Of a DNA stretch of 38,632 nucleotides, positions 22,707 to 31,653 are shown one piece after another (the stretch's first letter is position 1; each line of letters begins with the position of its first letter). Source of the DNA: Alitiscatomonas aceti (GTDB lineage Bacteria; Bacillota; Clostridia; Lachnospirales; Lachnospiraceae). The notes beneath the pieces were generated by a model. The model was not told the origin of the DNA and did not search any database. It saw only the letters and a list, made by a program, of their open reading frames with translations. Where the stretch lies: NCBI RefSeq assembly GCF_025567195.1, contig NZ_JAOQJF010000032.1:1-38632 (forward strand), in the 5' to 3' direction. Made by a program: the position numbers and the translations under genes.

Positions 22707-23942
22707 ATGAAAAAGCTACAAAAGCTCCTGACCTTAGGCCTGGCAGCCGCCGGAGCAGCAGTCCTTCTGACCGGCTGCGGAAAAAAAGCCCTGGAGGACT
22801 CCGATCTGGAGGCCGCTTCCTGGGACCAGATCACCGAGGCCGCCAGGGATACAACCGTCACCTTCTACGGCTGGGGCGGCGACGAAAACAGGAATAACTG
22901 GTTAAACACTACGGTGGCCGATCATGTAAAAGAAAACTATGGCATCACCCTGGAGGTGGTGGGCATGGATATCAATGATATCCTCACCAAGCTTTCCGGA
23001 GAAAAACAGGCTGGATCAGAAAAGGGCAGCATCGACATGATCTGGATCAACGGCGAGAATTTTTACTCCGCCAAGGATAACGGCCTGTTATACGGCCCCT
23101 TTACCCATAAGCTCCCCAATATGGAGGCCTACGTCGATCTGGAGGATCCAGAGACCTTAAACGACTTCTGCATGCCCATCGAGGGCTATGAGGCCCCCTA
23201 CGCCAAAGCCCAGATGGTCCTGTACGCCGATACGGCCGTGACCCCGGAGCTTCCAGAAAACGCCGCTGAATTCATGGAATTCTGTAAAAAATATCCGGGA
23301 AAGGTCACCTATCCGGCTCTTCCGGACTTCACCGGCAGCGCCTTTGTCCGCTGTCTGATCTACGAAACCTGCGGCTGGGAGCAGTTCCAGGATATGGAGG
23401 CCGATTACGATACAGTAAAAACCGCCATTGAACCGGCCCTCTCCTATTTAAGGGAGCTGAACCCCTATCTGTGGAACCAGGGAAAGACCTTCCCCGACTC
23501 CTCCACCACAGTGGACGCCATGTTTGCCGACGGAGAGCTGGTACTGGATATGAGCTACGGCCCCTTCTCCGTGGCCTCTGGAATTGAGGAGGGGATCTAC
23601 ACAGATACCACCCAGACCTTTGTCTTTGATAACGGCACCATCGGAAACACCAACTACATGGGCATTGCCTTCAACTCCCCCAATAAAGCCGGGGCTATGG
23701 TGGTCATCAACGCCATCTTAAGCGGAGAGATCCAGCTCACCCAGTATGCCCAGCTAAAGGAGCTGCCTGTGGTGGATCAGGATAAGCTTTCAGCCGAAGA
23801 AAAGGCCGCCTTTGACGCAGTGGAGCTGGGCCAGGGGATCCTTACCCAGGCGGAGCTTCTGTCCCACCGTCTGCCGGAAATGCCTGCCAGCCTTGTTCCT
23901 GTGATCGAGGAGATCTGGCTCAATGAAGTTGTAGGTAAATAA
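22707..23942 (+). CDS. ABC transporter substrate-binding lipoprotein, YnjB type
   Basis: 411-residue lipoprotein: signal peptide ending LLTGC (Cys24), then a family-1 type binding protein. Conserved blocks TFYGWGGDENRNNWLNT, IDMIWINGENF and GLLYGPF are the signature of the YnjB family of E. coli. Relatives bind small molecules such as polyamines, thiamine or iron chelates; the ligand of YnjB itself is not established. ATG 22707 fits the signal peptide; the ribosome-binding site is weak (AGAGAA). Its stop directly abuts the permease start (TAA ATG). Confidence 0.9.
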   Translation: MKKLQKLLTLGLAAAGAAVLLTGCGKKALEDSDLEAASWDQITEAARDTTVTFYGWGGDENRNNWLNTTVADHVKENYGITLEVVGMDINDILTKLSGEKQAGSEKGSIDMIWINGENFYSAKDNGLLYGPFTHKLPNMEAYVDLEDPETLNDFCMPIEGYEAPYAKAQMVLYADTAVTPELPENAAEFMEFCKKYPGKVTYPALPDFTGSAFVRCLIYETCGWEQFQDMEADYDTVKTAIEPALSYLRELNPYLWNQGKTFPDSSTTVDAMFADGELVLDMSYGPFSVASGIEEGIYTDTTQTFVFDNGTIGNTNYMGIAFNSPNKAGAMVVINAILSGEIQLTQYAQLKELPVVDQDKLSAEEKAAFDAVELGQGILTQAELLSHRLPEMPASLVPVIEEIWLNEVVGK

Positions 23943-24803
23943 ATGAAAAAACCTTTTTTTCTGTTAATTCCTTTTTTTCTGCTCATGGCTCTGGTGCTGG
24001 CGTCCATCTGGAACGTACTTACCCAGAGCCTGGGTTATATTCCGGCCTTTGGTCTCAGAGAGCCGACGTTTGGATACTACGCCCGGGTGTTAAAGGACCC
24101 GGGATTTTTAAGCTCTGTGCTGGTGAGCCTTAAGATCTCCGTCTGGTCGGCGGTGATCTCCACGGTCCTTGGCGTTCTGCTGTCCATGGCCCTCATCCAG
24201 TGCGGGAAACAGCGCGGCGGCCACGTTTTTGCCGTCCGGATCCCCGTGCTGGTGCCCCATGCAGTGGCGGCGGTGTTCATGATCCAGATTTTTTCCCAGA
24301 CCGGGCTCCTGGCCCGCCTGGCCTTCGTCCTGGGCCTTCTTGAAGAACCAACGGCTTTTCCGCAGCTTTTATTTACGCCGTCCTATGGAGGGACCATCCT
24401 GGCATATATCTGGAAGGAGGCCCCCTTTGTGGCGTACTTCGTACTGGCCTTCATGGGCGGCATCCGCAGCTCTCTGGGGGAAGCGGCGGAAAATCTGGGA
24501 GCGTCTCCGGTGAAGAGCTTTTTCCAGATCACTCTTCCCTTAAGCGTTCCTGTGATCTCCCGGGCCTTCCTCATTATTTTTATCTTCGCCTTCGGAGGCT
24601 ATGAGCTTCCCCTGCTCCTGGGCTCCACCCTGCCCAGGGCGCTGTCGGTGGAAACGTATCTGGCCTATACCCGGCCGGATCTCCTGGACCGTCCCCTGGC
24701 CATGGCCATGAACGGCGTCATGCTCCTGCTGTCCATTGTCATGACCGTCCTTTACAGCGCTGTCATGGACCGGGTCAGCAGAAAGATCGGAAGGATCCAA
24801 TGA
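23943..24803 (+). CDS. ABC transporter permease 1 (YnjC N-half type)
   Basis: 286-residue inner-membrane protein with about six helices and the coupling loop EAAENLGASPVKSFFQITLPL (EAA motif) that docks the ATPase. It begins immediately after the binding-protein stop and overlaps the second permease by ATGA. In E. coli YnjC both halves are one long protein; here they are two genes. It moves the YnjB ligand across the membrane with permease 2. Confidence 0.9.
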   Translation: MKKPFFLLIPFFLLMALVLASIWNVLTQSLGYIPAFGLREPTFGYYARVLKDPGFLSSVLVSLKISVWSAVISTVLGVLLSMALIQCGKQRGGHVFAVRIPVLVPHAVAAVFMIQIFSQTGLLARLAFVLGLLEEPTAFPQLLFTPSYGGTILAYIWKEAPFVAYFVLAFMGGIRSSLGEAAENLGASPVKSFFQITLPLSVPVISRAFLIIFIFAFGGYELPLLLGSTLPRALSVETYLAYTRPDLLDRPLAMAMNGVMLLLSIVMTVLYSAVMDRVSRKIGRIQ

Positions 24804-25597
24804 AAAAACATCGTCTCATGGGGCTGGTCCTTTCCGCCGCCCTGTTCAGCATCTTCCTCCCCATGGCGCTGATGCTGCTGTGGAGCGTGGCCGGCCGCTG
24901 GCCCTGGCCGGGACTTCTGCCGGAAACCTACTCGCTCCGCACTATAAAGGAGCTCCTGACCGGCTCTGCCAGCCTTCCCAGGCTTCTGTCCAGCAGCATC
25001 CTCCTGGCCCTCACCGTGGCCGTTCTCGGCACGGCAGTGGGCGTCATGACTGCCAGGGCCACAGAAAACTACGGCTTTCCAGGCCGTTCCCTGGTCCGGT
25101 TCGGCTCCCTTCTGCCGCTTTTGGTGCCCGGGACCGTGTTTGCCATGGGGATCCAGATCACCCTGATCCGCCTGGGGCTTTCTGATACGGTGGCCGGGGT
25201 GGTGCTGGTCCATCTGGTGGCCGCTGTCCCCTACTGTATCACCATCATGACCGATGTGACCAGGGCTGTGGGGACAGGACTTGAGGAACAGGCCATGGTA
25301 CTGGGAGCCGGACCTGTAAAGGCCTTCTTCCTGACCACCTTCCCCTCCCTTCTTCCCGGGATCCTGTCGTCCATGAGCATGGGCTTTATCCTGTCTTACA
25401 GCCAGTATTTTACGACTCTGATGGTGGGCGGGGGCCGGGTAAAGACCATCGCCCTGGTGCTGGTCCCCTACATCCAGAGCGGCGACCGCTCCCTGTCCTC
25501 GGTGTACTCCACTGCCTTTGTGGGCTCGGCGCTCCTGGTCTTTTTTATTTTTGAGGGGATCATCCACCGGATCCAGAAAGGAGAAAGAAAACCGTGA
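24800..25597 (+). CDS. ABC transporter permease 2 (YnjC C-half type)
   Basis: 265-residue inner-membrane protein of the same kind as its neighbour. It has an N-terminal helix, six or so segments and an EAA-like loop with LEEQAMVLGAGPVKAFFLTT. The end of the ORF overlaps the ATPase start (GTGA). It pairs with permease 1 to form the channel. Confidence 0.9.
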   Translation: MKKHRLMGLVLSAALFSIFLPMALMLLWSVAGRWPWPGLLPETYSLRTIKELLTGSASLPRLLSSSILLALTVAVLGTAVGVMTARATENYGFPGRSLVRFGSLLPLLVPGTVFAMGIQITLIRLGLSDTVAGVVLVHLVAAVPYCITIMTDVTRAVGTGLEEQAMVLGAGPVKAFFLTTFPSLLPGILSSMSMGFILSYSQYFTTLMVGGGRVKTIALVLVPYIQSGDRSLSSVYSTAFVGSALLVFFIFEGIIHRIQKGERKP

Positions 25598-26676
25598 AGC
25601 TGAAGATCGAATGCCTTTCGGCTGGATATGATAAGGATTTTGTAATAAAGGACCTTTCCCTGTCCGTGAACCAGGGGGAGTTTTTATCCCTCCTGGGTCC
25701 CTCGGGCTGCGGAAAGACCACGCTGATGAAGGCCGTGGCCGGGATCCTTCCGGCCCAGGGAGGGCGCATTCTTCTGGACGGTGAGGATATCACCAGCCTT
25801 CCCATCCACAAACGCGGCACTGTCATCGTCTTCCAGGATATGCGCCTGTTCCCCCACATGACCGTGGAGGAAAATGTGGCCTTTCCTTTAAAAATGCAGG
25901 GAGTTTCCCGGTCCGGGCGGCTGGAACAGGCCAGGGACCTGCTGGAAAAAGTCCAGATGGGCGGATTCCTGGACCGAAGGCCATCCGAGCTTTCCGGCGG
26001 ACAGCAGCAGCGGGCCGCCCTTGCCAGGGCCCTGGCGGCCAGACCCCGGCTCCTGCTCCTGGACGAGCCCTTTTCTGCCCTGGACGAAAATCTCAGAGAG
26101 GATATGCGGAATCTTGTCCTTCAGTTACAGCGGGAATTCCATATGACCGTGGTCCTGGTGACCCATGACCGGGAGGAGGCCCTGTCCATGTCCGACCGGA
26201 TCGCCCTGATGTTTTCCGGCCGTCTGGTCCAGACCGGAACGCCAAAGGAGGTATACCTCCGGCCGGAAAGCAGACTGGCTGCCGATTATTTCGGGGACTG
26301 CGTGTATATAAACGGAACCGTTTCCGGGGGAAGGTTCACCGGCGGTGGACTTGATTGTCCAGTTCCCTTCCTCTCCCAGGAATTCATCTCCCAGGCCATC
26401 CCCTTCCCGGCTGATGCTCCAGTGCCTGGCCCGTCTGTTCCCGACGGCCCCTGCCGGCTGATGCTCCGGCCCGGAAGCCTGGAGCCTGACCGGACGGGAG
26501 GATATTTTCTCACTGTGGAGCAGGTCTCCTTCCGGGGCGGCTCTGTCCTTGTATCCCTCCGGTCTGATGATGGGGACCTGTGGAAAAAGGCCTTCTCCGG
26601 GCCCGTGGACCTGGCCCCCGGAGACCGGATCCAGGCGTCGGTCCGCACCCAGGATGGGGTCCTGTTCCCAGCCTGA
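25594..26676 (+). CDS. ABC transporter ATP-binding protein (YnjD/PotA type)
   Basis: 360-residue ATPase: Walker A GPSGCGKTT, Q-loop VFQD, signature LSGGQQQR, Walker B LLLLDEP, switch His in VTHDREEA. A C-terminal TOBE-like domain (about 240-360) follows, as in the spermidine/putrescine and iron group. The start is GTG 25594, overlapping the permease-2 stop, with GGAG about 10 bases upstream. It is the last gene of the importer and is followed by a strong terminator. Confidence 0.92.
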   Translation: MKLKIECLSAGYDKDFVIKDLSLSVNQGEFLSLLGPSGCGKTTLMKAVAGILPAQGGRILLDGEDITSLPIHKRGTVIVFQDMRLFPHMTVEENVAFPLKMQGVSRSGRLEQARDLLEKVQMGGFLDRRPSELSGGQQQRAALARALAARPRLLLLDEPFSALDENLREDMRNLVLQLQREFHMTVVLVTHDREEALSMSDRIALMFSGRLVQTGTPKEVYLRPESRLAADYFGDCVYINGTVSGGRFTGGGLDCPVPFLSQEFISQAIPFPADAPVPGPSVPDGPCRLMLRPGSLEPDRTGGYFLTVEQVSFRGGSVLVSLRSDDGDLWKKAFSGPVDLAPGDRIQASVRTQDGVLFPA

Positions 26677-26710
26677 GGGAACGGGGCCTCTGGAGAACTT
26701 CCCATAACAT

Positions 26711-26767
26711 AAAAAACTCCCGCAGAAAGCCAGCTTTGGACATCCGCTGGCTTCTGCGGGAGTTTTT
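26711..26767. terminator. Bidirectional terminator between the ABC operon and the rimP operon end
   Basis: Arm 26711-26734 (A-run, then CTCCCGCAGAAAGCCAGC) pairs with 26746-26767 (GCTGGCTTCTGCGGGAG then T-run), with one bulged A and an 11-base loop. It serves the ABC operon on + and the eleven-gene operon on -; it begins only 3 bases after the L,D-transpeptidase stop. Confidence 0.92.
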
Positions 26768-26770
26768 CTC

Positions 26771-28648
26771 TTAAGCTCCAGGGCCTCCAGGTCCCGGCAT
26801 CGGCTCTGGCGCCGGATCCGCAAATCCGGGACCAAAGCTCTCCTCGTCCCCTCCGGCCGTCACAGACGGACCCACAGGGCCTGGCACAGCCGGGGCCGTT
26901 TCCACTGGAGACGCCGGAGTTTCCTGGGGACTGGATTCCTCCGGAGACGCTCCGCCTCCCGGACCATCCGTATTTCCCTCCGGAAGCTCCACGCTGGGAC
27001 CCACCGGCTGCTCTACCGGCGGCTGGGTCTGCTCCGGTGCCGGTGCGGCCGTGTTCTCCGGCGCAGCCGTGGAGGCGGCTGTGGAGGCCGCAGTGGTTGC
27101 TGCCGGTTTTTCCGCCGGAGCCGTTTTTTTGGACTCTGTACCGGCCAGGTGGTAGCAGAGCACCGGATCTCCCTGGGAGATGTTTTCAAAGATCGTCTTG
27201 GCCGCCTTAGGCGGAAGGTTGATGCAGCCGTGGGAGCCGCCGGTCTTATAGATCGTCCCGCCGAAGCTTCCTCTCCAGCTGGCGTCATGAAGGCCGATCC
27301 CGCCGTTGAAGGGCATCCAGTAGGATACAGGCGTGGCATAGCCCTCTCCCCGCAGGGTGGCGTTCCTCTGCTTATAGGTCAGCGGATACGCGCCGCCCGG
27401 TGTGGCCCAGCCTCTGGATTCGTTGCCGGATACAAAGTCTGTTTCCACCAGAAGCTCTCCGTTTTTATAAAAATACAGATGCTGGGCAGTCAGATTGATC
27501 TCCACATATGTACTGCCGTAATCATTGGCCCCGCGGCTGGCAGCCTTCTGGCTGTATTCCGGCTCCCTGGTCTGCTGCTCTCCGTTTTTTATGATGGAGA
27601 GCACCGCCGCCGTCTCCGCCGCCTGGCTGATCTTCCAGCCGTAATGGCCTCTGGAGATGGTCACATCCTTTCCGTAGGACGTTTTCAGGGTCTTTGTTTT
27701 ATAGGCTGTGTCATACTTTCCCGCCAGTTCCTTTACGTAAGCAGCCGCCTGGCTTTCATCCAGGGTGACGTTTCCTCCGTCCACTGTGATCCACTGGCTG
27801 ATGGTATCTCCGTCCAGCACTTCCCTGGCATCCCCAAAGGTATGGGTCACCACCGCGCCCACATACCGGTTCATCTCTGCTGCGGCCGCGTTGAGCCCCT
27901 CGTCCGTCTCATCCACCGCCGGTTTTGTATAACAGCCCTCTGCATCCAGGTCCACCTGATCTGAGAGACTTACGATGGCCGCGGCCACCGCCTTCTCCAC
28001 CTGTTCCTCCACCAGCTCCGTTCCCTGGACTGCCGGAACCACCGAGTAGCTCCTGGTCCCGCTGTCATACTCGGAGATCCGGGCATTTTCCGGTTCCCTC
28101 ATCTGATCCGGATCCATAAACGGAAATTCCCGGACCGCTTCCTTCAGCTTTTCGCCGTCAAAGGCGATCATGGTACGGATCTCATGAGCCGGCCCCTCCT
28201 TCAGATACCGGATCCACTGGCCCGGCTCCTGCTCCTCCAGAAGCTTTTCCAGACTGCCGTCAAATTCTGAATGAAGGCCAATCTCCTCGGTTCCAATGGT
28301 CCCGCTGGCCCCGTCCCGGGCCTGGACCGTCAGCGTATAGCCGGAAAGCCCGGCCTCGATCAGGCTTTTGACCTCCTCCACGGTCTTTCCGGAGGCGTCT
28401 ATGCCATTGATGGTCGTGTTGGGGAAAAACGCCGTTTTATACTTTCCCGTTTCCAGGAAGTAATATCCGGCCCCGGCCGCCGCCAGGACGGCGGTCCCAA
28501 TGACGGCTGCCAGAGCGATCCGGCCGGCCTTTTTCTTCCCTTCCGGAGCGTCCGTCCGTTTCCGGCTCCTTCCCCGGAGCCTTCCGGTCTGGGGCGTTTC
28601 CGGGGAAAGGCTTTCCGCCTCTCCTTCTCTTTCCTTCTTTTCTTCCAT
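26771..28648 (-). CDS. Membrane-anchored L,D-transpeptidase (YkuD) with VanW-like N-terminal region
   Basis: 625-residue envelope enzyme that would make 3-3 cross-links in peptidoglycan. Order: a charged cytoplasmic tail; a membrane helix (about 43-64); peptidoglycan-binding-4/VanW-like region (about 70-370) rich in TINGIDASGKT-type stretches; and the YkuD catalytic domain with HDASWRGSFG and SHGCINLP (nucleophile Cys about 475). A Pro/Ala/Thr/Glu-rich tail of about 120 residues follows, probably disordered and wall-spanning. AAGGAA lies just before ATG 28648. It is the last gene of the rimP operon, 27 bases after the AI-2E-type permease. Confidence 0.9.
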   Translation of the reverse strand: MEEKKEREGEAESLSPETPQTGRLRGRSRKRTDAPEGKKKAGRIALAAVIGTAVLAAAGAGYYFLETGKYKTAFFPNTTINGIDASGKTVEEVKSLIEAGLSGYTLTVQARDGASGTIGTEEIGLHSEFDGSLEKLLEEQEPGQWIRYLKEGPAHEIRTMIAFDGEKLKEAVREFPFMDPDQMREPENARISEYDSGTRSYSVVPAVQGTELVEEQVEKAVAAAIVSLSDQVDLDAEGCYTKPAVDETDEGLNAAAAEMNRYVGAVVTHTFGDAREVLDGDTISQWITVDGGNVTLDESQAAAYVKELAGKYDTAYKTKTLKTSYGKDVTISRGHYGWKISQAAETAAVLSIIKNGEQQTREPEYSQKAASRGANDYGSTYVEINLTAQHLYFYKNGELLVETDFVSGNESRGWATPGGAYPLTYKQRNATLRGEGYATPVSYWMPFNGGIGLHDASWRGSFGGTIYKTGGSHGCINLPPKAAKTIFENISQGDPVLCYHLAGTESKKTAPAEKPAATTAASTAASTAAPENTAAPAPEQTQPPVEQPVGPSVELPEGNTDGPGGGASPEESSPQETPASPVETAPAVPGPVGPSVTAGGDEESFGPGFADPAPEPMPGPGGPGA

Positions 28649-28675
28649 AATTTCCTTCCTAAACTTCCCGGTTCC

Positions 28676-29794
28676 CTAGGATCTCAGCCGTTTCTGGACA
28701 CCGTCGCCCAGGAAGCGGTACGCCGCTGCCGCCAGAGGTACTCCCAGGAGCATCCCTCCTACGCCCAGCACGCCGCCGCCAATGGTCACAGCCGCCAGGA
28801 CCCACATGCCCGGAAGGCCGATGGACGAGCCCACCACTCTTGGGTAGATCAGGTTTCCTTCGAGCTGCTGGAGCAGTACCAGGAAGATGATAAAGCCCAC
28901 CGCCTGGATGGGATTCACCGTAAATACCATAAATGCACCCACAGCCGCGCCGATATATGCGCCCACCACCGGGATCAGGGCTGTAACGCCCACCACAGCG
29001 CCGGTCATCACCGCATAGGGGAACCGGAGCAGAGTCATTCCCAGGGCACAGAGGGTTCCGATGATCACTGCCTCCATGCACTGGCCGACGATAAAGCTGG
29101 TGAACACCTCATGAAGCGTCTTAAGGGCGTAGCAGACTGTATTCCGCACCCGGTCCGGCAGATAGGCCCGCATGATCCGGTCGCCCTGGGATGCCAGCTT
29201 TTCCTTGGAACTTAACAGGTAAACGGCAAAAATGGAACCGATCATAAACCGGGCTGCCGTTCCGATGACCTTGGAAAATACCAGCACAACGGAATTGAAG
29301 ATCCCTCCGGCTCCTGTAAGCAGGATGTTCACAGCCTTCTCCATCATGTTCTTCCAGTCGATATCTGCATTTTCCAGGTACGTCTGGATCTCTGGCATTT
29401 CCTCCAGATGGGCGATGGCCCACAGCCGGATCTCCTCGATCACCGGCGGGATCTCATCTGTCACCAGCCGGATACTGGAAACCAGCTCCGGAACCACCAG
29501 ATACACCACTCCGGCCATAATAAGCACCAGGGCCAGGAATGATAACAGGATGCAGACCGGCCGTCTGAGCTTTATGAGGAACCTCCGCTTTGTACCCGGA
29601 AACCAGAACCGCTCGATCCTTTTTAACAGGATATTGAGCACGTAGGCGATGACGCAGCCCACCAGCAGGGGAGCTGCCGCCGAAAATGCCAGGGAGAACA
29701 CAGATGCGATCCTGTCCGCATTCTTCAAAAACAGACACACCGCCGCAGCAATGAGCCCGATCACACAATACGTTCCGATCTGTTTTTTACCCAT
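28676..29794 (-). CDS. AI-2E family transporter (PerM-like)
   Basis: 372-residue inner-membrane protein with seven to eight helices. Family marks: the N-terminal pair of helices around AAPLLVGCVIAYVLN, LIPVVGAYIGA in the centre, and VGSSIGLPGMWVLAAVTIGG toward the C-terminus. Members export small molecules; the substrate cannot be predicted. ATG 29794 overlaps the ribF end by 8 bases; a TTG at 29818 would lie inside ribF and adds nine charged residues. The gene lies between ribF and the L,D-transpeptidase. Confidence 0.88.
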   Translation of the reverse strand: MGKKQIGTYCVIGLIAAAVCLFLKNADRIASVFSLAFSAAAPLLVGCVIAYVLNILLKRIERFWFPGTKRRFLIKLRRPVCILLSFLALVLIMAGVVYLVVPELVSSIRLVTDEIPPVIEEIRLWAIAHLEEMPEIQTYLENADIDWKNMMEKAVNILLTGAGGIFNSVVLVFSKVIGTAARFMIGSIFAVYLLSSKEKLASQGDRIMRAYLPDRVRNTVCYALKTLHEVFTSFIVGQCMEAVIIGTLCALGMTLLRFPYAVMTGAVVGVTALIPVVGAYIGAAVGAFMVFTVNPIQAVGFIIFLVLLQQLEGNLIYPRVVGSSIGLPGMWVLAAVTIGGGVLGVGGMLLGVPLAAAAYRFLGDGVQKRLRS

Positions 29795-30746
29795 CCGCCT
29801 TTCCTTTCTCCTGGACAATCCAGGAATCCCGGAAGATCTCCCGGCATTTTCCTATATCATGATCCAGCTGGGCCTTTAGCTGGCCGATGGAATCAAACCG
29901 CATCTCCGGCCGTATAAAATCCAGAAGCTCCACCCGGATCTCCTTTCCGTAAAGATCTCCATCAAAATCATAGAGATACGTCTCCACTCCCACAGGATTC
30001 TCTCCCTGGATCGTGGGCTTTTTCCCAATGTTCGTAAGACCGCCGTAGGTCTTCCCGTCTGCCGTCACCCGGGTCACATAGACGCCGAATCTGGGCAGAT
30101 GCTTTTCCGGCGGCGGAAGCAGATTGGCTGTGGGGTAGAGCTTTTTATGGCCGATGGATCTTCCGTGGGTCACGGTCCCTGTGATGAAATAATCATAGCC
30201 CAGGAGCCGGTCCGCTTTTTTCACATCGCCCTCCTCCAGCATCTTCCGCACATAGGTGCTGCTGATGATGGCTCCGTCTGTGTCCCGTTCCTTTTCTACC
30301 ACAAAAAACTGGTAGCCATATTCCGGCGCCAGTTTTTCCAAAAGAGCCCTGTCTCCTGCGGCCTTGTAGCCAAAATGACAGTCCGGCCCGGTGATGATGA
30401 CCCTGGCGTTCATCTTTCCCGCCAGGATCTCCTTTACAAACTGCTCCGGGGCCATGTGGCATACTTCCTGGTCAAAGGGATATTCCACCAGATAATCCAC
30501 CCCGGCCGAGCGCAGGAGCTCCATCCGCTCCCGGTTGGTCATGAGGACAGTCTGCTTCCGGCCGCCCACCAGGCTCAGGGGCGGCGTGGAAAACGTGAAC
30601 ATCGCCACCTTTAAGCCCTTTTCCTTCCAGCGGACCATTTCCCTCACCAGCTTCTGGTGGCCCACATGGAGACCGTCGAACTTTCCGATGCTGACCACCG
30701 TCGGTTCTGTGATCTGAAATTCTTTTGTTTCTGCAATATACTGCAT
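29787..30746 (-). CDS. ribF: Bifunctional riboflavin kinase / FAD synthetase
   Basis: Makes FMN then FAD from riboflavin. The N-terminal FAD-synthetase (nucleotidyltransferase) domain has SIGKFDGLHVGHQKLV and IISSTYVRKML. The C-terminal riboflavin-kinase domain has the flavokinase stretch TGTVTHGRSIGHKKLYPTANL and GGLTNIGKKPTI. It has full-length 319 residues. AAGGAG precedes ATG 30746. It follows truB by 9 bases. Confidence 0.96.
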   Translation of the reverse strand: MQYIAETKEFQITEPTVVSIGKFDGLHVGHQKLVREMVRWKEKGLKVAMFTFSTPPLSLVGGRKQTVLMTNRERMELLRSAGVDYLVEYPFDQEVCHMAPEQFVKEILAGKMNARVIITGPDCHFGYKAAGDRALLEKLAPEYGYQFFVVEKERDTDGAIISSTYVRKMLEEGDVKKADRLLGYDYFITGTVTHGRSIGHKKLYPTANLLPPPEKHLPRFGVYVTRVTADGKTYGGLTNIGKKPTIQGENPVGVETYLYDFDGDLYGKEIRVELLDFIRPEMRFDSIGQLKAQLDHDIGKCREIFRDSWIVQEKGKADG

Positions 30747-30755
30747 GCCGTCTCC

Positions 30756-31652
30756 TTATGACAAAAAGATTTTTACCGGATAAAACATGCGTTTTTCCTC
30801 AGAAAATCTGTAAATACCAATGAACAGCCCCGTGCTGTCGTAGACCCGGAAGGGATCTTCAAGACTGGCTTCCCCGTCCATCTGGAAGCGGAAGGGATTT
30901 CCGTTTCTCAAAAGACGGTCCATGGACGCATCCCCGGACCGTATCTCTTTATAACCGGAAAACACAGTTTCCACCGGCAGCACCGCCTCCTCCAGCCGGC
31001 CCGTATCCTTCAGGGCCTGGAGCTCATCCAGGGTCCGGCTGTCCTCCATCCGGAATCCGGCGGCCCTGGTGCGCAGGAGCTTTTTCATGCACCCGCCCAC
31101 AGCCAGCCTTTCTCCGATGTCATGGCAGAGGGTCCGGATATACGTTCCCTTGGAGCAGGAAACGGTCATGACCACCTCCGGCAGCCGGATGGAACGGATG
31201 GTGATGTCGTAGATCTTCACCGGTCTGGGCTTCCGCTCCACCTCCACGCCCTGGCGGGCCAGATCGCAGAGCTTCCTTCCGTTGACCTTCAAGGCCGAGT
31301 ACATGGGAGGGATCTGGTCATAATCCCCCACAAAGCATAAGACGGCCTCCCGCACGGCCTCCTCCGTCAGTCCGGAAGCGTCCGTTTCTGAAAGGACCGT
31401 CCCTGTGGTATCCTGGGTATCGGTCTCCATACCCAGGAGCAGGGTGGCCTCATACGTCTTGTCCCGGTCTGTCAGCATGTCGCAGAGCCTGGTGCCCTTT
31501 CCCACGCATACCGGCAGGACGCCTTCGGCCTCCGGGTCCAGGGTCCCCGTATGGCCCACCTTTTTCTGTCCCAGGATCCCCCGCATTTTAGCCACCACAT
31601 CAAAGGACGTGAAGCCCTTTTCCTTATATACGTTTATGATGCCGTCGTACAT
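30756..31652 (-). CDS. truB: tRNA pseudouridine(55) synthase
   Basis: Converts U55 of the T-loop of tRNA to pseudouridine. The catalytic Asp is in VGHTGTLDPEAEGVL. KTYEATLLLG, SALKVNGRKL, YDITI and CSKGTYIRTLCHDIG are the other family blocks, and a small C-terminal RNA-binding domain follows. 298 residues. It starts one base after the nrnA stop. Confidence 0.97.
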   Translation of the reverse strand: MYDGIINVYKEKGFTSFDVVAKMRGILGQKKVGHTGTLDPEAEGVLPVCVGKGTRLCDMLTDRDKTYEATLLLGMETDTQDTTGTVLSETDASGLTEEAVREAVLCFVGDYDQIPPMYSALKVNGRKLCDLARQGVEVERKPRPVKIYDITIRSIRLPEVVMTVSCSKGTYIRTLCHDIGERLAVGGCMKKLLRTRAAGFRMEDSRTLDELQALKDTGRLEEAVLPVETVFSGYKEIRSGDASMDRLLRNGNPFRFQMDGEASLEDPFRVYDSTGLFIGIYRFSEEKRMFYPVKIFLS

Positions 31653-31653
31653 T

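Noticed and set aside
22478..22861. 127-residue ORF opposite the start of the binding-protein gene
   Set aside because: It covers two promoters and the signal peptide region antisense and has no signal of its own.
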